From Paenibacillus sp. E222 (GTDB lineage Bacteria; Bacillota; Bacilli; Paenibacillales; Paenibacillaceae), in assembly GCF_013401555.1 (NCBI RefSeq), contig NZ_CP058552.1, positions 2,852,001-2,916,000 on the forward strand: a stretch of 64,000 nt of DNA, in the 5' to 3' direction. Made by a program: the position numbers and the translations under genes. Below are positions 7,680 through 16,345 of this stretch, one piece after another (position 1 is the stretch's first letter; every line of letters starts with the position of its first letter). The notes below the pieces were generated by a model. That model saw only the letters and a program-made list of their open reading frames with translations, was not told the origin of the DNA and made no database searches.

Positions 7680-9692
7680 TTATTCTTCAGGGGGCAATTC
7701 AATCTTCAATCCTTCCACATGCTTGCGACTCATCAGTTTGCGTTTTTTGCGGTTCTCTTTGGTCTCCAGCACGATGTCGAGGTCATAGTCGTCGCCCGGA
7801 TAAAGTTCCTGTGCAGAAATATGCAAAGTCAGGCGTTTCTTGTGAATTTTGACTTTACGTCCACGCAGCATGACTCCGATATTTCCGCGACTGTCCTCCA
7901 CATCACAGACGATGCCTGACTGGTTCAGATAAGCTGCATAGACGCGATCCCCTTTTCGGAATGCTTTAACAGGGGCGGTGGGTTCTAATGTTTCAGGCCG
8001 ATCAGCAAATTTCTTTTTTGTTCCAGTCTGTACGGGCGGACTGACAGGTTTCATCATGTTCCTTGTTTCATTCAATCGTTCTTGTTCAACCGTGCTGTTT
8101 GTTTGTGATGACGTTGAACTTACATTAGGCACGGATGGAGAGGAGATGGAAGAGACACTTTGCGGGACACCCTGATCTGAGATGAGCTTGGATCGCTCAA
8201 TAATGCGCTGTGGCATACCCAATTTCAGTGCAATGGAGTAGGCATAGCTGTCCCCGGCTTCTCCGATCCGCAATCGATAAAGAGGTTGAAGAGAGACCGT
8301 ATCGAATTCCATTCTTGCATTCTCAAATCCAGGCGTGGCTGCAGCAAAATGTTTGATTTCCCCAAAATGGGTTGTAGCGATAACGGTAGCTCCACGGCTG
8401 TGCAGCTCCTCCAGCATGGCGATCGAGAGTCCCACTCCCTCACCGGGATCGGTACCGGAGGCCATCTCGTCAATAAGCACAAGCGTCGATGAATCGGCTT
8501 GCTCCAGGATGCCAATCATGTTGCGAATATGTGCAGAAAAGGTACTAAGTGCTTGCTCCAGGCTCTGTCCATCACCGATATCCACAGCAATTTCATGATA
8601 CACGGCCATCTCGCCATCTTCAGCGACAGGCACAAGCAGACCGGATTGCATCATCAATGTCAGCAGACCCAATGTTTTGAGTGCAACCGTTTTGCCACCC
8701 GTATTCGGCCCTGTAATGATTAGTGAGGAATACGTCTGACCAATTGCAAAATCAAGCGGAACCATGGATGCGCCCATAAACGGATGGCGGGCATGATGAA
8801 GCCGAACCCGTCCATTGGCATTGACACGTACAGTCCGTCCGTCCATGGTCGCCGCATATTTCGCTTTGGCGAACAGGAAATCCAGAATTCCTACCGTTTC
8901 CGTGTTTAGTGAGATTTCTCGATTATAAGACTCTGCAAGAGAGGTTAAGTCACCGAGTATTTTCATCTCCTCCCGTGATTCCTCGGCTTGCAGTGAAGCC
9001 AGCTCCATTTGCAGACCTACTAATTCAGCAGGTTCAATATATACGGTTTGGCCACTTCCCGATTCATCCAGCACACTGCCTTTAACGTGTTTGCGGAATT
9101 CTTTCTTAATGGGCAGCACTGTTCTTCCACCACGCTGACTAATCACATTTTCCTGCATGATGGAGCGGTGTTTGCTTATTAGCGAATCCAGCTTGCGCTT
9201 CATTCGTTCCTCGTTCACCGTCATTTTTTTACGAATACGTATCAGCTCCTTGCTCGCCTGATCCTGAATGCGTCCACTATGGATACAGCGTTCAATCTCG
9301 CTCAGCAGGGATTCCATCCATATCATGGATGAAGCGTAGCGACTTACTGTGGGTGCCACTTCGGATTTGCCTTCCATGTATTTCATCAGCTGTGCACAGC
9401 TGCGCAGAAACTGGGCAAGATGGCTGAAATCACGTTCCGTAAATAAATAACCGGTACCTAGCAGATCCATAATGGTCTCCATGCCATCCAGTGATGGAAT
9501 GGGCACACTGGCGCCGTTACGAATCAAAGCAGCCGCTTCAGCGGTCTCTTCCAGACGCATTTGAATCAGAGGAGCGTCCACCATTGGCTTCATGTCTCTT
9601 GCGTAACGTTTGCCTAAATAGGATAGGGCACAGGCGGCAACGTTTTTTTGAATTTGGAGATAACCCAGACTGGTTAACGTTTTTTCATTCAT
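7680..9692 (-). CDS. MutS2-like ATPase without Smr domain
   Basis: A 670-residue member of the MutS/MutS2 ATPase family. The N-terminal half is the MutS2 core and coiled-coil lever (charged helical region ~150-260). The ABC-type ATPase follows, with Walker A GPNTGGKT at residues 328-335, Walker B LVLIDEMASGTDP and the helix-turn IATTHFGEIKH. Canonical MutS2 is about 780 residues and ends in a nuclease-like Smr domain. Here the C-terminus has a Ser/Pro-rich linker and a short basic region instead, so this is an Smr-less paralogue. By family knowledge, B. subtilis MutS2 acts on collided ribosomes and older work links MutS2 to recombination suppression. The unusual uORF-containing leader favours a translation-related role, which is inference. 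AAGGAGAG precedes the ATG. Confidence 0.85.
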   Translation of the reverse strand: MNEKTLTSLGYLQIQKNVAACALSYLGKRYARDMKPMVDAPLIQMRLEETAEAAALIRNGASVPIPSLDGMETIMDLLGTGYLFTERDFSHLAQFLRSCAQLMKYMEGKSEVAPTVSRYASSMIWMESLLSEIERCIHSGRIQDQASKELIRIRKKMTVNEERMKRKLDSLISKHRSIMQENVISQRGGRTVLPIKKEFRKHVKGSVLDESGSGQTVYIEPAELVGLQMELASLQAEESREEMKILGDLTSLAESYNREISLNTETVGILDFLFAKAKYAATMDGRTVRVNANGRVRLHHARHPFMGASMVPLDFAIGQTYSSLIITGPNTGGKTVALKTLGLLTLMMQSGLLVPVAEDGEMAVYHEIAVDIGDGQSLEQALSTFSAHIRNMIGILEQADSSTLVLIDEMASGTDPGEGVGLSIAMLEELHSRGATVIATTHFGEIKHFAAATPGFENARMEFDTVSLQPLYRLRIGEAGDSYAYSIALKLGMPQRIIERSKLISDQGVPQSVSSISSPSVPNVSSTSSQTNSTVEQERLNETRNMMKPVSPPVQTGTKKKFADRPETLEPTAPVKAFRKGDRVYAAYLNQSGIVCDVEDSRGNIGVMLRGRKVKIHKKRLTLHISAQELYPGDDYDLDIVLETKENRKKRKLMSRKHVEGLKIELPPEE

Positions 9693-9760
9693 GCTTGATC
9701 TCTCCTTGGATATAAAATGGAATTTCGGTTAAAGCGATGGAACATATTCCTGGAAAACGC

Positions 9761-9798
9761 AAAAAGGGCGGAGAATGAACAAACGTCATTCTCCGCCC
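9761..9798 (-). terminator. Terminator in the leader of the mutS2-like gene
   Basis: A perfect 13-bp stem (GGGCGGAGAATGA at 9766-9778 with TCATTCTCCGCCC at 9786-9798) followed on the minus strand by TTTTT (9765-9761). It stands only about 70 nt before the mutS2-like start codon and downstream of the leader promoter, so it is placed to act as an attenuator, not to end another gene. Confidence 0.8.
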
Positions 9799-9826
9799 TT
9801 AACGTACGGGAAAGTAGGGCCCGTTA

Positions 9827-10063
9827 TAGGTCTATACAAAAAAATCCACGCTGAACACAGCGCGGAAATAGACCCGGACAAGTACAATCCCGGAGGCGAT
9901 TTATGATATCCGCTGTTCTTAACTAAGTACAGGGTAATGGCGCATCATGAAACACACGTATGCCACAAGGCACAAGTGAATCGAAGGCCAAACTCCTGAA
10001 TATGAAACTTGTTAGTTAAGAACGCTCACCGACATCAAAATCTCTCCTTTGATTGAGGAATAT
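9827..10063 (-). promoter_or_regulatory. Structured leader RNA of the mutS2-like gene
   Basis: On the minus strand a 12-bp perfect stem (GTTCTTAACTAA at 10023-10012 with TTAGTTAAGAAC at 9926-9915) encloses about 85 nt, including a CAC-GTGCC/GGCAT-GTG hairpin. A second hairpin follows: GGTCTAT (9874-9868) pairs with ATAGACC (9835-9829), with an inner CGCTG/CAGCG stem. The 5' arm of the first stem is itself the coding sequence of a 7-codon ORF. The 3' arm plus CAGCGGA can alternatively pair with TCCGCGCTGTG of the second hairpin. I recognise no known riboswitch class, and the T-box signature is absent. Confidence 0.65.
10012..10035 (-). CDS. Leader peptide ORF MSVSVLN
   Basis: A seven-residue ORF in the leader of the mutS2-like gene. 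It has a strong AAAGGAGAG ribosome binding site (10050-10042) at normal spacing from the ATG. Its last four codons (GTT CTT AAC and the stop TAA) are exactly the 5' arm of the 12-bp leader stem, so translation must melt that stem. This is the layout of translation-coupled attenuators such as erm and cat leaders. No known arrest motif is apparent in the peptide, so the inducing condition is unknown. Confidence 0.65.
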   Translation of the reverse strand: MSVSVLN

Positions 10064-10069
10064 GCATTC

Positions 10070-10099
10070 AATATAAACTGGAAATTGCCTTGAAGTCAA
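10070..10099 (-). promoter_or_regulatory. Promoter of the mutS2-like leader transcript
   Basis: TTGACT (10099-10094 on the minus strand) and TATATT (10075-10070) are separated by 18 nt. A start near 10063 puts the uORF ribosome binding site about 13 nt into the RNA and gives a leader of about 370 nt. Confidence 0.6.
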
Positions 10100-10166
10100 C
10101 CTTCAAGAATAAATAGTGGACTTGAATAACAATGGGTTTTAAAATAACAATAGTAAATTAATCCAA

Positions 10167-10180
10167 TGAAAGCGATATTA
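10167..10180 (+). promoter_or_regulatory. cre-like CcpA site upstream of the AraC sensor
   Basis: TGAAAGCGATATTA matches the cre consensus TGWAANCGNTNWCA at 13 of 14 positions. It lies about 90 bp before the membrane AraC sensor gene, beside possible -10 sequences. Confidence 0.5.
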
Positions 10181-10266
10181 TACATACGTTTTGCATTCGA
10201 TCGGGAAGTGATTTCGAAATCGTTCTCGTTCAAATCACGCAAAATGCACAAAGGAGGATGCTCTAT

Positions 10267-12603
10267 TTGCCTAAATACCTGCTGCGTTTGCTCTGTTTTA
10301 CGATGATTCTCGGAGCCCTTCCGGTCATTGTTATTGGTTCAGTCTCCTATTCGATTGCTTCACGTGACATTGAGCAGAAGGTGCGGGAGAGTAATTTGCA
10401 GATTCTGCATCAGACCCAAATGCGGGTAGAACAAGTATTGCGCAGCCTGCAATTATCGTCCATCCAATATGTGAATTCTCCCTTGGTATTACAAGCGATG
10501 AAAAAACCGCTGGACAGCAGCGAATTTCAGGAAATTCGTGATCTGACTTCCGGATTTAATAATCTGCAATCGGTTACAAATATCGATCAGGCCTACCTTG
10601 TGAATCTGGATGAAGACTGGGTTGTTTCGATGCGATCCTTTGGAAAATTGGATGATTTCAGTATTCGGGACCGGATAGGCTCTTATTTGAAATATACAAA
10701 CAGCCTGTTCTGGGTAACGCAAAATGTGAGTTCAACCAAAGAAAGTGTGTCGGGATCGGCGGAAGTTGGTGAAGCGACACCAGAACACTCGCCTACCCTT
10801 ATTTCATCCGACAACGTGGTCAGCATGGTATTCAAGATTCCGATGATACCAACGAATGTGAAACCCAAGGGATTTCTGGTTATAGACATAGCCGATACAG
10901 AGCTAAGTACATTTCTAAGCCGAAATCCGAATTCAGGGGATATGTACGTCCTTGATCGGGAGCAGAAATATTTTCTCAACGATACAGAACAAGATGGGAA
11001 ATACGACACGCTGAATCAGGAAATCCACGAAAAGGTACAAACGACGGGACAGTCGGAGGGTTTCTTCAGCGCAGAGGTGGAAGGAAGCCAGGTGGCGGTT
11101 AGCTACAGGCAGTCCCCACTTAATGGCTGGTTGTATGTATCTGTTGTATCGCTGAGTCAGATAACCGCCCAGTCGCAGAAAATTGCATTGGTTACAGGTG
11201 TGGCTACGCTGGTCATGTTATGTTTAACGGGACTAGTAGCCTTTTATGGCAGTCGCAAGATGTACTCTCCCATTTCCAGACTTCTGCAGTTTACGAAAGG
11301 ACTGGATTCTCCTATGGCTCCGTCGGGACGCCGCCAGGATGAATTTATATACATTGAAGAGCAATTATCGACCTTGTTCAGCTCGGAGAAAACGATGCGT
11401 GAGCAGATGAAGGGCCAACATGTTCATTTGCAGGAATTTTTTATGACCAAACTGCTTACAGGCAAAATATCGGAAGATGACTTCAGATATCAGGGTCAGT
11501 TATACGATTTTCCAACCTCATGGTCTAGACTTGGGGTACTTACACTTCAGATTGATACTCTTGAAGGGACAAGATATGAAGAGCAGGACCGGGATCTGCT
11601 GCTGTTCGCGTTAAACAATATGGTCGGTGAGCTGCTGCCCTCTGAGATTCGTTTCGCACCTGTCATGATTGATGACGCCCAGGTTACGGTATTGGCATCC
11701 GTGTTGGATGATGAAGTACAACTAAAAGAGTGGATGCACACTCAAGCGGAATTGATTCGTGAGCGGGTCGTGACCTATCTGAATCTGCCTGTAAGTATCG
11801 GTATTAGTCGCTCCTATTCTGCAATAGGTGATTCACCAAGGGCTTACCAGGAGAGTCGTGAGGCGCTGCAAGGCAGGGTAAGTCTGGGCAGCCGTATTAT
11901 TTTGCATTATGAGGATATTCAGCCGCGCGGTCAGACGGAGGCAGCGTTATATACACAGCTCAGGATGATTGAAGACCAGTTGGCTTCTGCACTCAAGCAA
12001 GGGGACGAGGAGAAAACCGATGTGTACTTTAAGCAATACCTCGGTCTGCTCGCAGACAAGAAGCTGCACTTCAGCGAATACCCCGTTATCATGGTTCAGC
12101 TGTTGTCCCATGTGTATCAGCTTGTTCAGGAGCAGGGTGGGAATGTTGCGGAAGTGTTGGGCGAAAAGGCCTCTATGGCTCGACTGCTGAAGTTGTCCAC
12201 ATTGGATGAAATGACGAACTGGTTCCGCAAATGTTTATTTCAACCCGTCATTCGATTCTGGCGCGAACAGGAAGAGTCTCAATATTTGAATATTGCCCGG
12301 CGCATGATTCGGCTGATCGAAGAGCGATATGATCGCGAATTGTCGCTGGAAGCTTGCGCAGAAGAACTGAATTTTCATCCGGTTTATTTGAGCCGTGTGT
12401 TCAAGAAGGAGGCTGGTGTCAACTTTACGGAATACCTTGCCGAATACCGGATGGAAAAAGCCAAAACCTGGCTGCAGACGACCAATCTGAAAATATCGGA
12501 AATTGCCGAGAAACTCAATTACACCAACCCTACCGCTTTTATCCGTACATTTCGTAAAATTACGGGAACCACCCCCGGAAAATACCGGGAGCAGCAGCGA
12601 TAA
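10267..12603 (+). CDS. Membrane-anchored AraC-family sensor-regulator
   Basis: A 778-residue one-component regulator. An N-terminal transmembrane segment (~5-28) is followed by an extracellular Cache-like sensor region, a second membrane segment (~306-326), a HAMP/linker region and a C-terminal double helix-turn-helix AraC domain (~676-778, ending TTPGKYREQQR). The start is a TTG at 10267 with AAGGAGG nine bases upstream. The in-frame ATG at 10258 abuts the same Shine-Dalgarno sequence and is unlikely. Proteins of this type in Paenibacillus sit next to Lpl/Ytc sugar importers and activate them in response to the transported saccharide. Here the importer and a GH105 hydrolase follow directly, suggesting sensing of pectin-derived oligosaccharides (inference). 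Confidence 0.88.
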   Translation: MPKYLLRLLCFTMILGALPVIVIGSVSYSIASRDIEQKVRESNLQILHQTQMRVEQVLRSLQLSSIQYVNSPLVLQAMKKPLDSSEFQEIRDLTSGFNNLQSVTNIDQAYLVNLDEDWVVSMRSFGKLDDFSIRDRIGSYLKYTNSLFWVTQNVSSTKESVSGSAEVGEATPEHSPTLISSDNVVSMVFKIPMIPTNVKPKGFLVIDIADTELSTFLSRNPNSGDMYVLDREQKYFLNDTEQDGKYDTLNQEIHEKVQTTGQSEGFFSAEVEGSQVAVSYRQSPLNGWLYVSVVSLSQITAQSQKIALVTGVATLVMLCLTGLVAFYGSRKMYSPISRLLQFTKGLDSPMAPSGRRQDEFIYIEEQLSTLFSSEKTMREQMKGQHVHLQEFFMTKLLTGKISEDDFRYQGQLYDFPTSWSRLGVLTLQIDTLEGTRYEEQDRDLLLFALNNMVGELLPSEIRFAPVMIDDAQVTVLASVLDDEVQLKEWMHTQAELIRERVVTYLNLPVSIGISRSYSAIGDSPRAYQESREALQGRVSLGSRIILHYEDIQPRGQTEAALYTQLRMIEDQLASALKQGDEEKTDVYFKQYLGLLADKKLHFSEYPVIMVQLLSHVYQLVQEQGGNVAEVLGEKASMARLLKLSTLDEMTNWFRKCLFQPVIRFWREQEESQYLNIARRMIRLIEERYDRELSLEACAEELNFHPVYLSRVFKKEAGVNFTEYLAEYRMEKAKTWLQTTNLKISEIAEKLNYTNPTAFIRTFRKITGTTPGKYREQQR

Positions 12604-12605
12604 AA

Positions 12606-12642
12606 GAAACCTGCTCTGCCTGCCATGGCAGGCAGGTTTTTC
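12606..12642 (+). terminator. Terminator after the AraC sensor
   Basis: GCCTGCC/GGCAGGC around AT, extended by AAACCT/AGGTTT across a small bulge, followed by a T-rich tract. It separates the sensor gene from the ABC operon. The remaining ~210 bp up to the cre-like box hold no gene that I can support. Confidence 0.75.
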
Positions 12643-12853
12643 TTTGTTTCAGGGTCAGCCTTTATTCTGCGTTTGCAGCAGAGTTAAGACAGGAATATCG
12701 GAGGTTAAAAGTGGTTCATTCAGGGGAGCAGCCCAGAATTACAAATGCCTTAAACCCTTGCTGCATAAGGGAAAACAAGAAGCTAAAACGAGACGATAGC
12801 CAGTTACCCGTTTATCCTCCACAATGAAGACATGAATTCAGGAAGTGATATTT

Positions 12854-12867
12854 TGTAATCGTTTCCA
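12854..12867 (+). promoter_or_regulatory. cre-like CcpA site before the ABC importer operon
   Basis: TGTAATCGTTTCCA matches the cre consensus except at one W position. It lies only 6 bp before the GGGGAGGA ribosome binding site, a position that would give roadblock-type repression. Confidence 0.5.
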
Positions 12868-12886
12868 ATGTGGGGAGGAAGACACT

Positions 12887-13840
12887 ATGAAAGCCGAAAC
12901 GGCGGCTCGGACACGACCCGCTACCCGCAGTGACAAAAACCTGCTGTGGAGGGACATCATCAAAAACCGGTGGCTCTATATTATGTTGATACCGGGCGTG
13001 CTTTACTTTGTTATTTTCAAATACATACCCATGTACGGCATTACGATGGCTTTTCAGGATTACACGCCTTACAAGGGCATTCTGGGCAGCGACTGGGTAG
13101 GGTTCAAGCACTTCCAGCGTTTCTTCGGGGAACCGCAGTTCTGGACTTTATTCCGGAATACGTTTTTGTTAGCGATTTATAATATGGTGTTCTTCTTCCC
13201 GCTGCCAATTGTATTGGCACTCATGATGAATGAAGTTCGCCGTGAAAGGTTCAAACGCTTTGTTCAGACGCTGGTATATGTTCCGCACTTTGTTTCCTGG
13301 GTTGTTGTGGTTGGTGTGTTCTACATGCTCTTCACAACCGAGGGTGGAGCTATTAACGAATTACTTTATAACCTGACGGGACAAAAAGTGGCTTTTCTGC
13401 TTGAGCCCGGCTGGTTTCGAACCATGATTGTTGGACAATCCATCTGGAAAGAGGTAGGCTGGGGCACGATTATTTTCCTGGCGGCACTCTCCGGTGTAGA
13501 TACACAGCTCTATGAAGCTGCACGGATGGATGGTGCCAATCGCTGGCGTCAGACATGGCATATTACGTTGCCTGCCATACGCAGTACAATCATTATTTTG
13601 CTCATTCTGCGTCTGGGTAACTTCCTGGATACAGGCTTTGAACAGATCTTCCTGATGCTCACGCCGACGAACCGGGATGTGGGTGAGGTATTCGATACCT
13701 ACGTCTACACCAAAGGTCTCACACAAGCACAGTACAGTTATAGTGCTGCTGTCGGTTTGTTCAAGTCGGTGGTCGGACTGGCGCTTGTATTGGGTGCCAA
13801 CACGATGGCCAAAAAATTCGGGGAGGAAGGCGTCTACTAA
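12887..13840 (+). CDS. Sugar ABC transporter permease, LplB/YtcP partner type
   Basis: A 317-residue inner-membrane permease of the CUT1 family with about six hydrophobic segments. The ABC-ATPase docking (EAA) loop is YEAARMDGANRWRQTW. The start is the ATG at 12887, preceded by GGGGAGGA; an upstream in-frame extension has no ribosome binding site. It is the first gene of a permease-permease-binding protein operon that lacks an ATPase gene. In Firmicutes such CUT1 systems are powered by a shared MsmX/MsmK-type ATPase encoded elsewhere. With the GH105 enzyme downstream, the substrate is probably an unsaturated rhamnogalacturonan disaccharide or a related oligosaccharide (inference). Confidence 0.92.
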   Translation: MKAETAARTRPATRSDKNLLWRDIIKNRWLYIMLIPGVLYFVIFKYIPMYGITMAFQDYTPYKGILGSDWVGFKHFQRFFGEPQFWTLFRNTFLLAIYNMVFFFPLPIVLALMMNEVRRERFKRFVQTLVYVPHFVSWVVVVGVFYMLFTTEGGAINELLYNLTGQKVAFLLEPGWFRTMIVGQSIWKEVGWGTIIFLAALSGVDTQLYEAARMDGANRWRQTWHITLPAIRSTIIILLILRLGNFLDTGFEQIFLMLTPTNRDVGEVFDTYVYTKGLTQAQYSYSAAVGLFKSVVGLALVLGANTMAKKFGEEGVY

Positions 13841-13885
13841 CACTTGACAGCAGACGTTCTTCACCAGACAGGAGTGAACATTAAG

Positions 13886-14758
13886 ATGCAACAGGATAAA
13901 ACGTGGGGCAATCGGATCTTTGATATCCTCAATCATGGCTTGCTGTTATTGATCGGAATCGTGACCGTTATCCCGTTCATTTATATTTTGGCCGTCTCGT
14001 TTACTAGTCCGCATGAAGTGGCCAAGGGAGGATTCATTCTTTTCCCAAAAGAATTCTCCCTCGCTGCTTACCGTTACATCTTCTCTACAGACACATTGAT
14101 TCGCAGTCTGGGTGTATCCATTTATATCACCGTAATAGGAACACTGCTTAACCTGTTGTTCACGTCGCTGATGGCGTATCCGCTCTCCAGAAGATACTTG
14201 CGTGGACGTCAGCCGATCTTGCTGGGTGTACTGTTCACCATGTTGTTCAGCGGCGGGATGATCCCAACCTACTTTGTCGTAAAATCATTGCACCTGACGG
14301 ATACATTATGGTCTTTGATGCTGCCTACCGCCATTAGTGCGTTCAACCTGATCGTACTTAAGAACTTCTTCCAAGCCATTCCGGACGAACTGGAGGATGC
14401 TGCCAAAATCGATGGATGTAACGATGTGGGCGTATTGTTCCGTATTGTTCTGCCTTTGTCGATGCCAGCAATGGCTACATTCTCTCTCTTTTACGCGGTG
14501 GCTCATTGGAACAGCTTCTTCAACGCTGTCATTTATATCAACGATAGTGAAAAGTGGCCCGTACAGGTATGGTTGCGGGAAATTGTCATCCTGGCTCAGA
14601 GCCGCATCGGGGACACCAGTATCGAAGAGACTGAGATTCAGCCGCTCACTATTCGCATGGCCGTTATTGTGTTCTCCACGATTCCAATCATGCTGGTGTA
14701 TCCGTTCCTGCAAAAGCACTTTGCCAAAGGAGTGATGCTGGGATCGGTAAAAGGTTGA
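13886..14758 (+). CDS. Sugar ABC transporter permease, YtcP/LplC type
   Basis: A 290-residue CUT1 permease, second membrane subunit of the importer. It has about six hydrophobic segments and the EAA loop EDAAKIDGCNDVGVLF, and ends with the family-typical MLGSVKG tail. The ATG at 13886 has a GGAG motif 11 bases upstream. An earlier in-frame TTG at 13844 would add 14 non-membrane residues and is less likely. It lies 45 bp after the first permease and 64 bp before the binding-protein gene, so it belongs to the same operon. Confidence 0.92.
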   Translation: MQQDKTWGNRIFDILNHGLLLLIGIVTVIPFIYILAVSFTSPHEVAKGGFILFPKEFSLAAYRYIFSTDTLIRSLGVSIYITVIGTLLNLLFTSLMAYPLSRRYLRGRQPILLGVLFTMLFSGGMIPTYFVVKSLHLTDTLWSLMLPTAISAFNLIVLKNFFQAIPDELEDAAKIDGCNDVGVLFRIVLPLSMPAMATFSLFYAVAHWNSFFNAVIYINDSEKWPVQVWLREIVILAQSRIGDTSIEETEIQPLTIRMAVIVFSTIPIMLVYPFLQKHFAKGVMLGSVKG

Positions 14759-14822
14759 AATTGCACCAGGTTGAACATCAGAACGGGTTATCGACTGTAT
14801 AAAAAGGGGAGGTTTTCGTTTA

Positions 14823-16322
14823 ATGAAAGCAACAAAAAAGAAAGCCGTAGCTGTCTTGAGCACACTGGCATTGGTAACAGGCCTGCTGGCAGGATGCGGA
14901 TCGGATGAAGGTCAGGCTGCCGAGGGCGGCGTGCAGAATGTGTCCATTGCAATAGCACAGGTGGGCGACGTACCGAGCAAAGGCAATGAGGTCCAGCAAA
15001 AGATCGAGGCGTATACGAACACCAAGCTGGACATTCAGTGGATTCCGGCTTCGGCTTACAATGACAAAATTAATGTCATGATTGCATCCAGCGATATGCC
15101 CAAAATTGTGAAAGTGCAGTATAACCCAACCGTAACCAGTGCGATGCGTAACGATGTATTCTGGGAAGTTGGACCTTTGCTGAAGGATTACAAAAATCTG
15201 TCTGCACAGAACGAGCGTTTCTTTGACAATATCAAGGTGGAAGGCAAAATCTACGGGGTACCCGTATTCTCTGATATTGCTCGTGCAACGGTGATTTACC
15301 GTAAAGACTGGTTTGATAAGCTGAATCTCAAAGTACCAACGACACCGGATGAATGGTATGAAACGATCAAAACGCTGGCGACCTCCGATCCGGATGGAGA
15401 CGGTCAGGATAATACGTTTGGACTAATGCTTTTCAAAAAGTATAACGAGGATCAATATTCCTTCACTACACGCCTTGGTGTAAGTTTTGGTGCACCAAAC
15501 AAGTGGAAGGTAGAAGATGACGGCAGTTTTACGCCGGAATTCATGACACCGGAATATATGCAGGTGCTGGATTTACTGAAACGTTTGTATAGCGAGAAAC
15601 TGCTGAATCAGGACTTTGCTGTATTTGACTCCACAGAAGCGGAGAAGAAATATGATACAGGGGTTGTCGGCATGCGTATCGGTGTCGCCCAGAACGGAAA
15701 GAGCCAGCAAGAGCGTTTGTCCAAGAATGACCCGGATGGCGTAGTAGACATTGCCGGTTTGCTTGGCGTGAGTGGTGACCGTGTAGCGGGGCAGACGGGT
15801 AACTCCGGTATTCTGGCCTTTCCGAAAGCGACGGTAAAATCGGAAGACGAGTTGAAAAACCTGTTGTCTTTCCTGGATAAATTGATGGACCCGGAGATGG
15901 CGACGCTGCTAATGCGTGGTATTGAAGACAAACATTACAAGAAGGCTGGCGAAGACCAGGTAGAGATGAGCGACTTCGATGCATTCCAGCGGGAAGTGAA
16001 GCCATATCGTGATAACTTGCCTTACGTGGAAGGATACAATGTGCCGAAATTGAAAGATACCGAACTGGGTGAGAAGGGGACGGAACTTGCCAAAGAATTG
16101 GCGGAACATGCTGTGCCAAACCCTGCATTAACTTTGTATTCGCCTACTTATGGCGATCGTGGGGCAGATCTGGATCAGATGATTGCAGATGCGCAGACCA
16201 AATATATTATGGGCAAGATCGATGAAAATGGCTGGAAACAGGAGATCGAGAATTGGGGCAATGCGGGCGGTACCAAAATTCGTGAGGAATATGCCGAAGA
16301 CTACAAAAAACAGGCTGAATAA
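14823..16322 (+). CDS. Sugar-binding lipoprotein of the ABC importer (copy 1)
   Basis: A 499-residue extracytoplasmic solute-binding protein of the LplA/YtcQ type. It has a lipoprotein signal peptide with lipobox LLAGC (lipidated C25). The mature part begins with a family 1 extracellular-binding fold and contains the paired signatures VIYRKDWFDKL and QNGKSQQERL. GGGGAGG lies ten bases before the ATG. It should deliver substrate to the two permeases just upstream. A second, clearly homologous lipoprotein is encoded at 17641, with the hydrolase gene between them. The two proteins share the same landmarks in the same order, so they are paralogues by duplication. Confidence 0.92.
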   Translation: MKATKKKAVAVLSTLALVTGLLAGCGSDEGQAAEGGVQNVSIAIAQVGDVPSKGNEVQQKIEAYTNTKLDIQWIPASAYNDKINVMIASSDMPKIVKVQYNPTVTSAMRNDVFWEVGPLLKDYKNLSAQNERFFDNIKVEGKIYGVPVFSDIARATVIYRKDWFDKLNLKVPTTPDEWYETIKTLATSDPDGDGQDNTFGLMLFKKYNEDQYSFTTRLGVSFGAPNKWKVEDDGSFTPEFMTPEYMQVLDLLKRLYSEKLLNQDFAVFDSTEAEKKYDTGVVGMRIGVAQNGKSQQERLSKNDPDGVVDIAGLLGVSGDRVAGQTGNSGILAFPKATVKSEDELKNLLSFLDKLMDPEMATLLMRGIEDKHYKKAGEDQVEMSDFDAFQREVKPYRDNLPYVEGYNVPKLKDTELGEKGTELAKELAEHAVPNPALTLYSPTYGDRGADLDQMIADAQTKYIMGKIDENGWKQEIENWGNAGGTKIREEYAEDYKKQAE

Positions 16323-16345
16323 AAAGCCGGAAGCGGAGGAACATC

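Noticed and set aside
9800..10063. T-box, lysine, SAM, c-di-AMP or other known riboswitch in the mutS2-like leader
   Set aside because: None of the class signatures is present; in particular there is no AGGGTGGNACCGCG T-box sequence. A 6S-like rod was considered, but the embedded ORF and the terminator before the gene fit a leader better.
12503..12799. 98-codon plus-strand frame overlapping the end of the AraC gene
   Set aside because: It is out of frame with the AraC domain, runs through the terminator and has no binding site.
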